Shown piece by piece: positions 9,681-18,067 of a stretch of 64,000 nucleotides of DNA (positions within the stretch are counted from its first letter, which is position 1; each line of letters begins with the position of its first letter). The notes beneath the pieces were generated by a model. That model did not search any database and had not been told where the DNA came from. It saw only the letters and a list, made by a program, of their open reading frames with translations. The translations under genes were made by a program, and so were the position numbers. Source of the DNA: Bacteroidales bacterium (GTDB taxonomy: Bacteria; Bacteroidota; Bacteroidia; Bacteroidales; UBA3824); NCBI GenBank assembly GCA_016293845.1, contig JAEDDH010000016.1, forward strand, positions 1-64,000, read 5' to 3'.

Positions 9681-11987
9681 TTAATTTCTATCCCACCAGT
9701 TTTTATTAAACACCATGTGTCCGATAGTTAACATAAAGTAAAAATGCGAACTGCCGTGTGGCATATATCTGATATTGAGCGCCAAAGGACCTACAAAAGT
9801 GTTGTAAAACAAAGTGGCGTTGCAAAAATATTCGCGTCCTGAAAAACTGTCACGTCGTTCGGTGAAATAATTACCTTCATTATCTGCCATAAGGAAATCT
9901 TTTTGATAAGGCTGAAAAACGTGAGCATCTAACAAAAGATGGATGTTGCTAAAAAGTCTCACAAGCATACCAATGCTACCTGCACCATATTTTTGAGCCC
10001 TGAAATCCTCAAAAATCACAGTCTGCGTATACGGCGTAGGACGGTAAGCGTTGGTGGCAAGCAAATCAGCCATAGAGTTGCACAGCTTATCGTGGTGGCT
10101 GAAATTAAACTCTACCGAAAATGGGAACGTTAGCCTGCCTTTGTGCAGCATATAGTTTTTGTAATCTAATGTTATATCCCAAAAGTACTTAGAAGTGTTG
10201 TCGGCTGTAATCAATTGTTCTGCCGAAGTGCCTTGCTGAAATTGTTCGTCTAACCACGTGCTCTTGGCTCGAGCAAAAATTTCCGATCCCTTGGTGGGAT
10301 ACATTCGGTTGTCGAGCGTTGTGCGTTCGTATGTTAAATGAACACCGCGATATTCCATCAGTGATTTATCAAGTTTATCGTTTGAAAGGAACTGCTTGTT
10401 GAGGTAATATTGCTGCTTATAAACGCCCATCACAGGACCCATCGTAACTTTGCCCGACATACCGAGTGGCAAACCAAGATTGGCGTAAAACTCACCATCT
10501 TGCTTAATCATCATAGCATTACGGGTGTCGATAAAAATAATATCGGGGTCGGCCTCCATATAGTTCCAACGGTCGATTTGCAATCCCGCCTCCAACGAAA
10601 ACAGCATAGGATAGGTAAAATACGACCTCATCGCCACCTTGCCTGAATTATAAAAACGTCCAAAATAGCCATTGCCCCAAAAACGGATAGGAATTTGCCC
10701 AAAGAACAAATGCTCCAATTCAATAAACATCTGACTTGTAGACGATGACGAAATTGTGCCGCCTATTTTTGCACTGATATTTTTGCTCCGGGTAACATCA
10801 AGATTTAGCGAATAATATCCCGACGAAGGGTCGTAAGTAGATGTAGGGTAAAGTTTGTCTAACGTTGGGTCGGCAATCAAACGATAAAAATATCTACGTG
10901 TAGATTTTAAATCACGCGGTTCGTTGCTCCAACGGCGAAACAATCCAGTAACATACTTGCTATGAGCGCTTTTTAATCCTGTAATATTAACATTATCAAA
11001 ATTAAATTCGGGCATTTTGGTTTTAAACGACTCGCGTTTGATATTCACCTCGGTGCTATCTACACGACGTTGAACGGCAGCAAGTATTTCGGGCATCTTT
11101 TCCATTGCTGCAACGTAGCCTTTGAGGATAATTTCGTCTGCCTTTGAAAAATCTAACGTTCTAATACTCAACACATCGGGAACAATCATAAGACCCTTTC
11201 CCTCAGGAATAGAATAGTCGCTACGGTCCATAGTCATATTGAAAATCTGCATCATAAGGTCGTCTTCGGATGGATTTTCGTTGTTGTCGCTCACCTGAAC
11301 GCCTATGATATAATCGGGGTTGAAATCGGTTTCCATAGCGTCGATGGGAAAATTGTTGTAAATGCCGCCGTCGTAGAGCAAACCCTTTTCGTATTTTACA
11401 GGTTTGAAATATAGCGGAATAGCCATCGACGAACGCACTGCATTGCTAAGATGTCCGTTTTTGAATATCACGGATTTTTTGGCGTAAATGTCGGAAGCAG
11501 CGCAGCGAAAAGGCACCATAAGACTATCAAAATTATAATTTGCAGCAGCCTCTCCCCTGCCCATAATCTGCATAAAAGCAAAGTCCATTTGATAACCTGC
11601 CACTATGCCCGTTGGAAGGTAAGCCTTAACCACAGTATCGCGGTTGAGCCTAAGCCTGAGCCACTCTGCCGAAAGGTCTTCTTGCATAAAAGAATATTTG
11701 AGCGAAATATCGGTTTCGCCATTTAGCCACATCGAAAAATCTTTTGAATGAAAAAGCGCAACCATTTCGTCGGTGGTGTAACCGATTGAATACAAAGCAC
11801 CTACAATACTTCCCATGCTTGTACCTGTAACATAGTCGATAGGAATAGAGTTTTCTTCTAACGCCTTGATAACGCCAATGTGAGCGAGCCCCTTTGCCCC
11901 GCCGCCACTTAGAACAATGCCCACTTTTTGGGCGTAAAGATTTGATACAGTAATGATTAAGAATAAAATAATGAAAAATCTTTTCAT
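9681..11987 (-). CDS. Patatin-like phospholipase with surface-antigen outer-membrane barrel
   Basis: About 768 residues from the chosen start, the ATG that overlaps the previous stop as ATGA and opens a signal peptide ending SNLYAQ. The N-terminal patatin domain shows the oxyanion loop GGGAKGLAHIG, the nucleophile motif GTSMGS and the catalytic Asp in DGGIYNN. A POTRA-like stretch (FDNVNITGLKSAHSKYV) and a C-terminal beta barrel of the Omp85/D15 type follow. This is the PlpD/RssA-like architecture, in which a phospholipase is tethered to, or passed through, an outer-membrane barrel. It is the last gene of a three-gene operon behind a caspase-like protein. Confidence 0.88.
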   Translation of the reverse strand: MKRFFIILFLIITVSNLYAQKVGIVLSGGGAKGLAHIGVIKALEENSIPIDYVTGTSMGSIVGALYSIGYTTDEMVALFHSKDFSMWLNGETDISLKYSFMQEDLSAEWLRLRLNRDTVVKAYLPTGIVAGYQMDFAFMQIMGRGEAAANYNFDSLMVPFRCAASDIYAKKSVIFKNGHLSNAVRSSMAIPLYFKPVKYEKGLLYDGGIYNNFPIDAMETDFNPDYIIGVQVSDNNENPSEDDLMMQIFNMTMDRSDYSIPEGKGLMIVPDVLSIRTLDFSKADEIILKGYVAAMEKMPEILAAVQRRVDSTEVNIKRESFKTKMPEFNFDNVNITGLKSAHSKYVTGLFRRWSNEPRDLKSTRRYFYRLIADPTLDKLYPTSTYDPSSGYYSLNLDVTRSKNISAKIGGTISSSSTSQMFIELEHLFFGQIPIRFWGNGYFGRFYNSGKVAMRSYFTYPMLFSLEAGLQIDRWNYMEADPDIIFIDTRNAMMIKQDGEFYANLGLPLGMSGKVTMGPVMGVYKQQYYLNKQFLSNDKLDKSLMEYRGVHLTYERTTLDNRMYPTKGSEIFARAKSTWLDEQFQQGTSAEQLITADNTSKYFWDITLDYKNYMLHKGRLTFPFSVEFNFSHHDKLCNSMADLLATNAYRPTPYTQTVIFEDFRAQKYGAGSIGMLVRLFSNIHLLLDAHVFQPYQKDFLMADNEGNYFTERRDSFSGREYFCNATLFYNTFVGPLALNIRYMPHGSSHFYFMLTIGHMVFNKNWWDRN

Positions 11988-13852
11988 TTCAATATTGTTA
12001 TAATATCTTTGTTGATACAATCTAATTTTGGAACAACGGTGATGCCACGCTTGGTACATTCTCTCATCATTTCGCGCGAAACATTGCTAAACAAAGTTTT
12101 CATGCTCAAAGGCGTGTGATGCAGTGCAGCATTATTAATCGACAAGAGCAACCAATGGGTAAATAAACCATGTTGCGACTGATCTATCACAGGAGCGGCT
12201 TGCTCACCTGCCGAGGCATACATAGCGGCAATATTATTGTGTGTTAGCACCGGCAACGAAGGCAAACTCCAAAACGTTCCACCGTTTTCTTCAAAAGCAT
12301 TACCACTACGGTCAACACCAGCAAACGAAGTCTCAAACAAACAAACAATACTTTTGGGATTTACCCCCTGAAGCTGTTTGAAAATATCAGCAACGGGATA
12401 ACCTGTTTGGGCAGCAGTGTTTGGACGCGAATCGTAAGCCATTATGTAAGGCGCACTCGACTGCGAATCCACAGCACCAAGTCCCGTAAAATAAAAAATC
12501 ACATTATCAATTCTATTTAAATTAAGGTGTTGAATACGTCCGCTTGGTTTAAAAATATTATTGATATTAGCGTATGTAGCATTGTTGTCGGTAATGATGA
12601 TGATATTTTGCCGTGGCACATTAAGCACCTTAGCCATATAGTTAAAGAAAATGCGAGCATCGTTGCCAGCGTAGGTTGCTTTGGGCAAATATTGATAGTT
12701 TTCGATACCAACAATCACCACTACAGTATTGTCGGCATTGTTTTTAGTAATAGGGAAACTTGAATTAACATCAGTAGGAGTATCTTTAAAACTGATAGAT
12801 AAACTATTATTATTATGATGTTCAAAATTAGGCAACCCGGTGTTGAGCGGAACTTTAAACGGCAGAGTTTCAATAATTTTCCCCGATAGGTCCACTATAT
12901 CCACATTCAACGAAATATCGTTGCCCGTAAAATCATCAGCCACAAAAAATTTAAACAATACCTTAGCAGTTTCATTTGGGTTTGTGGTGGCAATTGGTAT
13001 TCGTTTATTAGCGTCGAACATTCTAACGCGCTGATTATCTGTCGAAATAATCACCGACATATCGCGGGCAGAAGATTGTCCAACGTTTTTGAGCGTAATA
13101 GCCATTTTAACTATTTCGCCATTATTAATTCGCGAATTACCATTGCCGAGTTTTGAACCATCATCGTCTACACCATCGTTGATGGCGTATCCCAAAATAT
13201 TAATTTGCGCCTTCTGGTTGTTAACTGTTACAGTTTTTTTGGTGCCGTAAACTCCAAAACGTGTGATTTCAACCTCTTGCTGACCATAGAGCACAAGTCC
13301 GAGATTGTCGCCATAAAAAGGTTCGAAAGGAAAACGCGACACATAATTTTGGTTGATAAAAAACGAGTATACACCTTTTTGACACTGAACACGCAGTTTG
13401 TTAAGAGCACCTCCCGTTTTGATAAACTTCGACGATGTGGGATTAATCAGAAATTCGCCCTTGCCGCCCGCCTTAGCCTCTCGCACATAATAAGTTCCGT
13501 TTTGCGTAATTACAAAACTAAAAAAACCGTTATGGCCCTTGCCCCAAACCAAACCAAAACCATTATCCTTGTCGCCCGATTTAAAACGACCCTCTGTTTC
13601 GATAAAAAAATTGCGTCCGGGATAGAGAGTTGAATGAATATCAAATGTTTGAGAACCGCTTGATTTTTTGTGTTTTAAAGTGTAAATGCCCTCGCATACG
13701 CTTGCCGAAAAGTTTTGGTTATTGTCCTCTGGCCATCCAAGCATATTATTGCTAAACCTCTCATCTATAATACATTCTCTCACCTGCGCCTTAATAGCTG
13801 CAAAAGAAGAGCACATCAACAAAGCAAGCAATATGACGGCACGTTTAAGCAT
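11984..13852 (-). CDS. Secreted caspase-like (C14 fold) protein lacking both catalytic residues
   Basis: A 622-residue protein with a signal peptide at about 1-22. Residues 25-205 resemble a concanavalin/LamG-like beta sandwich. Residues 215-340 look like a CARDB-type beta domain. Residues 375-620 have the caspase-like fold of bacterial C14 proteins (VVVIVGIENYQYLPKATYAGNDAR). In the family the dyad is His in Y-F-S-G-H-G and Cys in D-A-C-F-S-G. Here these read YFTGLG (Leu458) and FETSFAG (Ser509), so cysteine protease activity is unlikely. It is co-transcribed with the patatin protein (ATGA overlap) and follows the small membrane protein by 6 bases. Its role is unknown: a binding or scaffold function is more likely than proteolysis. 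Confidence 0.82.
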   Translation of the reverse strand: MLKRAVILLALLMCSSFAAIKAQVRECIIDERFSNNMLGWPEDNNQNFSASVCEGIYTLKHKKSSGSQTFDIHSTLYPGRNFFIETEGRFKSGDKDNGFGLVWGKGHNGFFSFVITQNGTYYVREAKAGGKGEFLINPTSSKFIKTGGALNKLRVQCQKGVYSFFINQNYVSRFPFEPFYGDNLGLVLYGQQEVEITRFGVYGTKKTVTVNNQKAQINILGYAINDGVDDDGSKLGNGNSRINNGEIVKMAITLKNVGQSSARDMSVIISTDNQRVRMFDANKRIPIATTNPNETAKVLFKFFVADDFTGNDISLNVDIVDLSGKIIETLPFKVPLNTGLPNFEHHNNNSLSISFKDTPTDVNSSFPITKNNADNTVVVIVGIENYQYLPKATYAGNDARIFFNYMAKVLNVPRQNIIIITDNNATYANINNIFKPSGRIQHLNLNRIDNVIFYFTGLGAVDSQSSAPYIMAYDSRPNTAAQTGYPVADIFKQLQGVNPKSIVCLFETSFAGVDRSGNAFEENGGTFWSLPSLPVLTHNNIAAMYASAGEQAAPVIDQSQHGLFTHWLLLSINNAALHHTPLSMKTLFSNVSREMMRECTKRGITVVPKLDCINKDIITILK

Positions 13853-13858
13853 ATAACT

Positions 13859-14173
13859 TTACAACTTAATAATCAGCGTAATAACAATCAACAGTATTAT
13901 AGACCCAATAATACCTTTTGAGGCTAAATACCATTCTTTGCGGTTAAAAAGGTAAAACACGAGCAAATTGGGTAAAGCGCAAAGGCTTACTATCTTCATA
14001 ATTACATCAGGTTGAAACTGAACTGAAAAAAAATTGCTCAGCGATACAGCAGGATAAAATTTAACATACCAAAAAAGCAACAATGCTATTGCCGGCACAA
14101 TTAATCCCGCTACAAAACCAAACCACACTGTATTGTAGTTGTTTTGTTTTTGTCCACGTTTGTGAATTTCCAT
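13859..14173 (-). CDS. Small integral membrane protein, function unknown
   Basis: A 104-residue protein with a basic hydrophilic N-terminus and three likely transmembrane helices, near residues 17-38, 60-75 and 85-103. No named family is recognised. It is the first gene of the operon with the caspase-like and patatin proteins (6-base gap), under a near-consensus promoter at 14201-14232. Similar small membrane proteins are common in Bacteroidota but uncharacterised. Confidence 0.75.
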   Translation of the reverse strand: MEIHKRGQKQNNYNTVWFGFVAGLIVPAIALLLFWYVKFYPAVSLSNFFSVQFQPDVIMKIVSLCALPNLLVFYLFNRKEWYLASKGIIGSIILLIVITLIIKL

Positions 14174-14200
14174 TTTTATGTAAGTTTATAATTCAGGTGG

Positions 14201-14232
14201 CAAAGTAAGGCATTTATTTGTAAAAATCCAAA
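14201..14232 (-). promoter_or_regulatory. Promoter of the membrane protein - caspase-like - patatin operon
   Basis: On the minus strand TTTG (14229-14232), a 20-base spacer, then TTACTTTG (14201-14208), one base off the TAnnTTTG consensus. The start codon is 28 bases downstream. Confidence 0.6.
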
Positions 14233-14332
14233 AACATAGTTATCTTAATTCACATTATACCTAATATCTACCTCCACACAGAAATAATAATTAATTCAGA
14301 ATTACAAAATTAGCATTGTTCTTTGCTCTTTA

Positions 14333-14340
14333 TACCTTTG
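14333..14340 (+). promoter_or_regulatory. -7 element of the TPR protein gene
   Basis: TACCTTTG is a perfect Bacteroidota -7 element 37 bases before the ATG at 14378. The -33 region is weak. The remaining bases of 14174-14377 show no gene. Confidence 0.5.
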
Positions 14341-14377
14341 TACCGAAATTATAAAGGATTATAAAAAGGAAAGAACC

Positions 14378-15670
14378 ATGAAAAAGATTATTATTGCCAC
14401 AGCATTATTGTTTGCCGCATGTGTAAACGTATCTGCCCAAGAAAAAAGCGCAGAAAGCATCCGAAACCATTCGCTCTACAAATCTCTTTTAAACGTAGAG
14501 GCATACTCATACGCCGCCGCTCCTTTTCAAGAACTTTTTAACAAAGACCCAAAATACAGCAAACAGATGTATATCGACGGTGTAAAAATCTACAAAGGTT
14601 TGTACAATGTCGCCACCGACGACAAAGCACGAAACGCCTACACCGACACCATCAAAGACATTTATTTGCAACGTATACAATATTTCGGCGATTCGGCTAA
14701 CGTGTACGGACGATGCGGCATAGACATTATGAAACTACGCAAAGCCGACACTGCATATTTGGAAGCATTCAACCTTTTGGATAAATCTATAAAACTATAC
14801 AACGGCGACCCCGACCTTTCGGTAGTGTCTACTTATCTGCAACTTGCATCAAGCCTTGCTTCGGCAAAAAAAATTGATATGGATAAGTTTTATCATGCGA
14901 GTGTACCAGTGCTCAATATTATGTATAAAAACATAGCAACGGGTAGCAAAGACGCTACATACTCCAAAAACGCCGAAACGATTTTTGCAGCCGTAAAAAA
15001 ATCGAGCGAAAAACTAAACTCAAAGCTACTTGCCGAAACAGTTGACCGCCTTACACCCGAAACCGATATCGATGAAAATGCCGACATCATTTGCAAAACT
15101 CTCGCTACACTCAACTGCGACAACTGCTACACTTACGCTCGCGCATCAGAAATAATGTATAAGGCTAATCCAACAGCCGAAGCTGCTGCCGCCATTGCTC
15201 GATACTACAAGAAAAATCAAGACTACGAAAAAACCGCACAATATTTTAAAGAAGCTGCCGAAAAAGAAACCGACAACATACGTCAATCAGATTATTACTA
15301 CGAACTTGCATCCGCCAACAGTTTGCGAAAAAGATATTCCGAAGCTGTAATGTACGCCAAAAAATCTGCAGAACTCAACACAGCATCGGGCAAAGCATTT
15401 TTGCTAATAGCAGCCATCTACGGGGCAAATGCACCTTCGTTGGCAAACGATATTTTTGAACGAGGCAAAATATATTGGGTAGCAGCCGACTACGCTCTCA
15501 AAGCCAAACGTGCCGACTACAACCTCAAAGACGAAGCCGAAAGCCTCATCAACAAATACGCACATCAGTTTCCGTCGAAAGAAGAAGCCTTTATGCATTC
15601 AGTGCAAGGCGGTTCTACAATTGAAGTAGAAGTGCTTGAATACAAAGAAAGCACCGTTGCAAGATTTTAA
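14378..15670 (+). CDS. Secreted TPR-repeat protein
   Basis: A 430-residue exported protein with a signal peptide ending near residue 20 (CVNVSA|QEK). The rest is helical with tetratricopeptide-like repeats, clearest at about residues 255-345 (YYKKNQDYEKTAQYFKEAAE, then YYELASANSLRKRYSEAVMYAKKSAEL). It probably acts as a protein-interaction scaffold in the periplasm or at the outer membrane. Proteins of this kind are abundant in Bacteroidota and their partners are seldom known. It is monocistronic, under a TACCTTTG element. Confidence 0.8.
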   Translation: MKKIIIATALLFAACVNVSAQEKSAESIRNHSLYKSLLNVEAYSYAAAPFQELFNKDPKYSKQMYIDGVKIYKGLYNVATDDKARNAYTDTIKDIYLQRIQYFGDSANVYGRCGIDIMKLRKADTAYLEAFNLLDKSIKLYNGDPDLSVVSTYLQLASSLASAKKIDMDKFYHASVPVLNIMYKNIATGSKDATYSKNAETIFAAVKKSSEKLNSKLLAETVDRLTPETDIDENADIICKTLATLNCDNCYTYARASEIMYKANPTAEAAAAIARYYKKNQDYEKTAQYFKEAAEKETDNIRQSDYYYELASANSLRKRYSEAVMYAKKSAELNTASGKAFLLIAAIYGANAPSLANDIFERGKIYWVAADYALKAKRADYNLKDEAESLINKYAHQFPSKEEAFMHSVQGGSTIEVEVLEYKESTVARF

Positions 15671-15708
15671 CAATACAACGGTGCTCAACCATAAACAACA
15701 CTTACCAT

Positions 15709-16023
15709 CTATTGAATAATGCGCTTGGTGATAGTCTTTAACGTCGTTACCAAGCGTATTAAGTATATACCTGTACGACTTGTAAGATCAAGATAAGCCG
15801 AATCGTCGTAAACAGTCTTGCGAGTCAAAATACGTCCCGAACCTGTAATCAAAGTCATTTTAATCAACCTCGATATCACCGTCGCCGAAATACTATATTT
15901 GGTGTTTACCTTACCAGCATCTACAAGCATTGTAACCGTTGAAGGTATCTTAAAAGTCTGCTTGTTGAGAAATGGATTAAGAAATGCTCCATTGTTTACT
16001 AAAAATGTATTTGAAAGGTAAAT
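15709..16023 (-). pseudogene. Remnant of a type IX-secreted protein: C-terminal sorting domain only
   Basis: An open minus-strand frame reads ... FKIPSTVTMLVDAGK ... LIKMTLITGSGRIL ... TGIYLIRLVTTLK. It resembles a type A sorting domain (structural strand, S-G-R-L turn, G-x-Y-x-x-R strand) and ends with a stop at 15709-15711. The frame is closed by a stop at 16024-16026 with no good start codon and no cargo domain. I read it as the tail of a lost secreted protein. A start at 15930 would give a 73-residue protein, but it has no signal peptide. The region 15671-16080 holds nothing else apart from the ABC gene promoter. Confidence 0.5.
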
Positions 16024-16071
16024 TTAACAGTATAAAGATAGTTTAACACACTATTATATAATAGTAATTAG

Positions 16072-16079
16072 TAACTTTG
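16072..16079 (+). promoter_or_regulatory. -7 element of the ABC ATPase gene; decides its start codon
   Basis: TAACTTTG ends two bases before the ATG at 16081. Transcription should therefore begin at about 16085, downstream of that ATG, so the next in-frame ATG at 16099 is the likely start. Confidence 0.5.
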
Positions 16080-16098
16080 CATGTTCAAAAGAATATTT

Positions 16099-16806
16099 AT
16101 GGCAACGGTTTTATCCACACATTCGCTTACTATCGGCTATTCAGCTAAGACTCCGCTAATGCGCAATATCAACATTACTTTACGCACCGGCGAGCTAACT
16201 ATCATCACTGGCGAAAACGGCACTGGTAAATCCACTTTACTCAAAACTATCACAAAGATTATCAAACCGCTGGAAGGCAAAATATACCTAAACGACCTTG
16301 AAATTAGAGAAATTTCATCAAAAGACTTTTCTAAAAGTGTGGCTGTGGTGCTCACCGACCGTCTCGGAAGCGAAAACTTTACCGCCGAGGAGGTTATTTT
16401 GTTTGGGCGAAGTCCTTACACAGGATTTTTTGGACGATTATCTGCTGATGATTACTCTATTATAAAAGGTGTGGCTGAGGAACTCAAGATTGAAAAACTT
16501 TTGACTAAACACTTCTACGAACTTTCCGACGGGCAAAAGCAAAAAGTGCTAATAGCCAAGGCTTTGGCTCAACAGGCAAATGTAATTATTTTAGACGAAC
16601 CAACGGCATTTCTCGATTTCAAAGCCAAAGACGAGATTTTTGCATTGCTCAAAAAAATAGCCGCCCAAAAAAACATCGCTGTGTTGGCTTCAACTCACGA
16701 TATCTATCAGGCGGCAAAATATGGTAATGAATTTTGGATAATGGACAACTACTCTTTGCGGATAGAAACAAATCCATCGTCGGTAATTTCAGGTTCGTTG
16801 TCGTAA
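16099..16806 (+). CDS. ABC transporter ATP-binding protein, FepC/FecE/HmuV-like
   Basis: About 235 residues. It energises an importer of the siderophore, heme or cobalamin type by ATP hydrolysis. Walker A GENGTGKST, Q-loop region VAVVLTDRL, signature LSDGQKQK, Walker B VIILDEPTAFLD and the switch His in ASTHD are all present. In the family the signature is usually LSGGQ; here it is LSDGQ, which occurs in iron-type importers. No permease or binding protein gene is adjacent, so partners must lie elsewhere. The 3' end overlaps the convergent CapA-like gene by 58 bases. An ATG at 16081 is possible but sits at the promoter. Confidence 0.85.
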   Translation: MATVLSTHSLTIGYSAKTPLMRNINITLRTGELTIITGENGTGKSTLLKTITKIIKPLEGKIYLNDLEIREISSKDFSKSVAVVLTDRLGSENFTAEEVILFGRSPYTGFFGRLSADDYSIIKGVAEELKIEKLLTKHFYELSDGQKQKVLIAKALAQQANVIILDEPTAFLDFKAKDEIFALLKKIAAQKNIAVLASTHDIYQAAKYGNEFWIMDNYSLRIETNPSSVISGSLS

Positions 16807-17807
16807 ATATCGGCGTGTGTTAAATCTTTAATTACCTTAATTACACGTTTTTGCGAGTCGATATGCGGACCTTTGTTCGGGGGTTTGATCTGATATGTGG
16901 GTATTATCTGCGCCGAAATAAAGTTGCCGGTTTTAGCATCCATCTTAACACGGAAAATCGGTGCGAGCCCGTTGACACCTTTTATATTAATATTGCTATA
17001 TGTTGCAAAATTGCCCATCGAGTATGCAATGAACTTGCCTTTGTAAATTTCAATAGCGCGTGTAACGTGTGGACCGTGACCAAGCACAATATCAGCTCCG
17101 GCATCTATCACCGTGTGGGCAAATTTGTATGGATTGCCGCGGTTTTGACCCAAGAATGATTCATATTGACGTGTAATGTGCTGATAGTTTGCACCTTCGG
17201 CACCCCCGTGAAACGAAACGATTACTATATCACAAGTCTCTTTGAGTTTCTTTACAAGTGCACAAGCGTTGGCGTGGTCGGTAATCTGAACAGTACCTTG
17301 ATTGGGGGCAAATGCACAAAAACCATATTTAACGCCGTTGACCTCAAACTCGGCAGTGGGCTTTTCGGTAAAGCCAGCCCAATTGATTTCAAGGCTGTCT
17401 AACAGATGCTTAGCGTTAGTTTTGCCATATTCGCCAAAGTCGCCGCTGTGATTGTTTGCCACGCTTACAAGGTTGAAGCCTGCATCTTTAAAACAGTTGG
17501 CAAATTTGCGGGGCATACCAAATGTAAAACAAGTTTTAGGGTCGTTGCAGTTTTTTGCGCCCAGTTTGGTGTCGGTAAAAGTGCCTTCCACATTGCAGAA
17601 AACCACATCCGACGAGTCGAAATAGGGACGAACCTCGTCTAAAAGATGGCTTGCATCCATATTAGGAGGGCAATAGCTCTTGTCGGGAACGATGCTGCCG
17701 AGCATAATATCGCCCACTGCGGTAATCGTAATAGTGTCTTGCGCTACCACATTCTGCGCTGAATACAGCATCATTGCAGAACATAAGATTGTAGTTAGTT
17801 TCTTCAT
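16749..17807 (-). CDS. CapA-family (poly-gamma-glutamate synthesis type) metallophosphatase-like protein
   Basis: A 352-residue exported protein with a signal peptide ending near QNVVAQ. The CapA/PGA_cap fold resembles a calcineurin-like phosphoesterase. Visible motifs are TAVGDIMLGS (metal Asp), FCNVEGTFTD, SVANNHSGDFGEYG, IVSFHGGAEG and VLGHGPHVTRAIEIYKGKFIAYSMGNF. In Bacillus CapA takes part in polyglutamate capsule export. In Bacteroidota the role of these lone genes is not known, and no other capsule-polyglutamate genes are here. A tRNA-Arg and its terminator lie just upstream on the same strand. The chosen start gives a clean signal peptide. Confidence 0.85.
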   Translation of the reverse strand: MKKLTTILCSAMMLYSAQNVVAQDTITITAVGDIMLGSIVPDKSYCPPNMDASHLLDEVRPYFDSSDVVFCNVEGTFTDTKLGAKNCNDPKTCFTFGMPRKFANCFKDAGFNLVSVANNHSGDFGEYGKTNAKHLLDSLEINWAGFTEKPTAEFEVNGVKYGFCAFAPNQGTVQITDHANACALVKKLKETCDIVIVSFHGGAEGANYQHITRQYESFLGQNRGNPYKFAHTVIDAGADIVLGHGPHVTRAIEIYKGKFIAYSMGNFATYSNINIKGVNGLAPIFRVKMDAKTGNFISAQIIPTYQIKPPNKGPHIDSQKRVIKVIKDLTHADIYDNEPEITDDGFVSIRKE

Positions 17808-17845
17808 ATCAAAAAATGTTATATAATATATAAGGTGTATTAAAC

Positions 17846-17876
17846 AAAAAAAGCCCGAGAAAAAACCCGGGCTTTG
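17846..17876 (-). terminator. Terminator of tRNA-Arg(TCT)
   Basis: On the minus strand AAGCCCGGG and CTCGGGCTT pair around T-rich bases and run into seven T. It sits 8 bases after the tRNA and before capA, so capA needs its own promoter. Confidence 0.8.
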
Positions 17877-17883
17877 AAAATCG

Positions 17884-17957
17884 TGATCCGGGAGCGATTC
17901 GAACGCTCGACCCACAGCTTAGAAGGCTGTTGCTCTATCCAGCTGAGCTACCGGACC
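17884..17957 (-). tRNA. tRNA-Arg, anticodon TCT
   Basis: A 74-nt cloverleaf read on the minus strand. It has acceptor GGTCCGG with CCGGATC (one G-T pair), D stem GCTC/GAGC, anticodon stem ACAGC/GCTGT with loop CTTCTAA (anticodon TCT), T stem GAGCG/CGCTC with loop TTCGAAT, and discriminator A. The CCA is not encoded. Confidence 0.95.
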
Positions 17958-18067
17958 TCGGTTTTGCGCCGCAAAGGTATTACATTTTTCTTTTTACACA
18001 AATTATTTTTACAGTTTTTTATATAATTTTTTTATCACAAGATAAAACCTATTAAGAGTGTGCGCTT

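Noticed and set aside
9681..12059. Longer reading of the patatin gene beginning at 12059
   Set aside because: The extra 24 codons lie inside the preceding gene, while the ATG at 11987 overlaps its stop as ATGA and opens a signal peptide.
16749..17915. Longer reading of the CapA-like gene beginning at 17915
   Set aside because: The extra 36 codons run through the tRNA-Arg terminator and into the tRNA itself. The ATG at 17807 gives a proper signal peptide.
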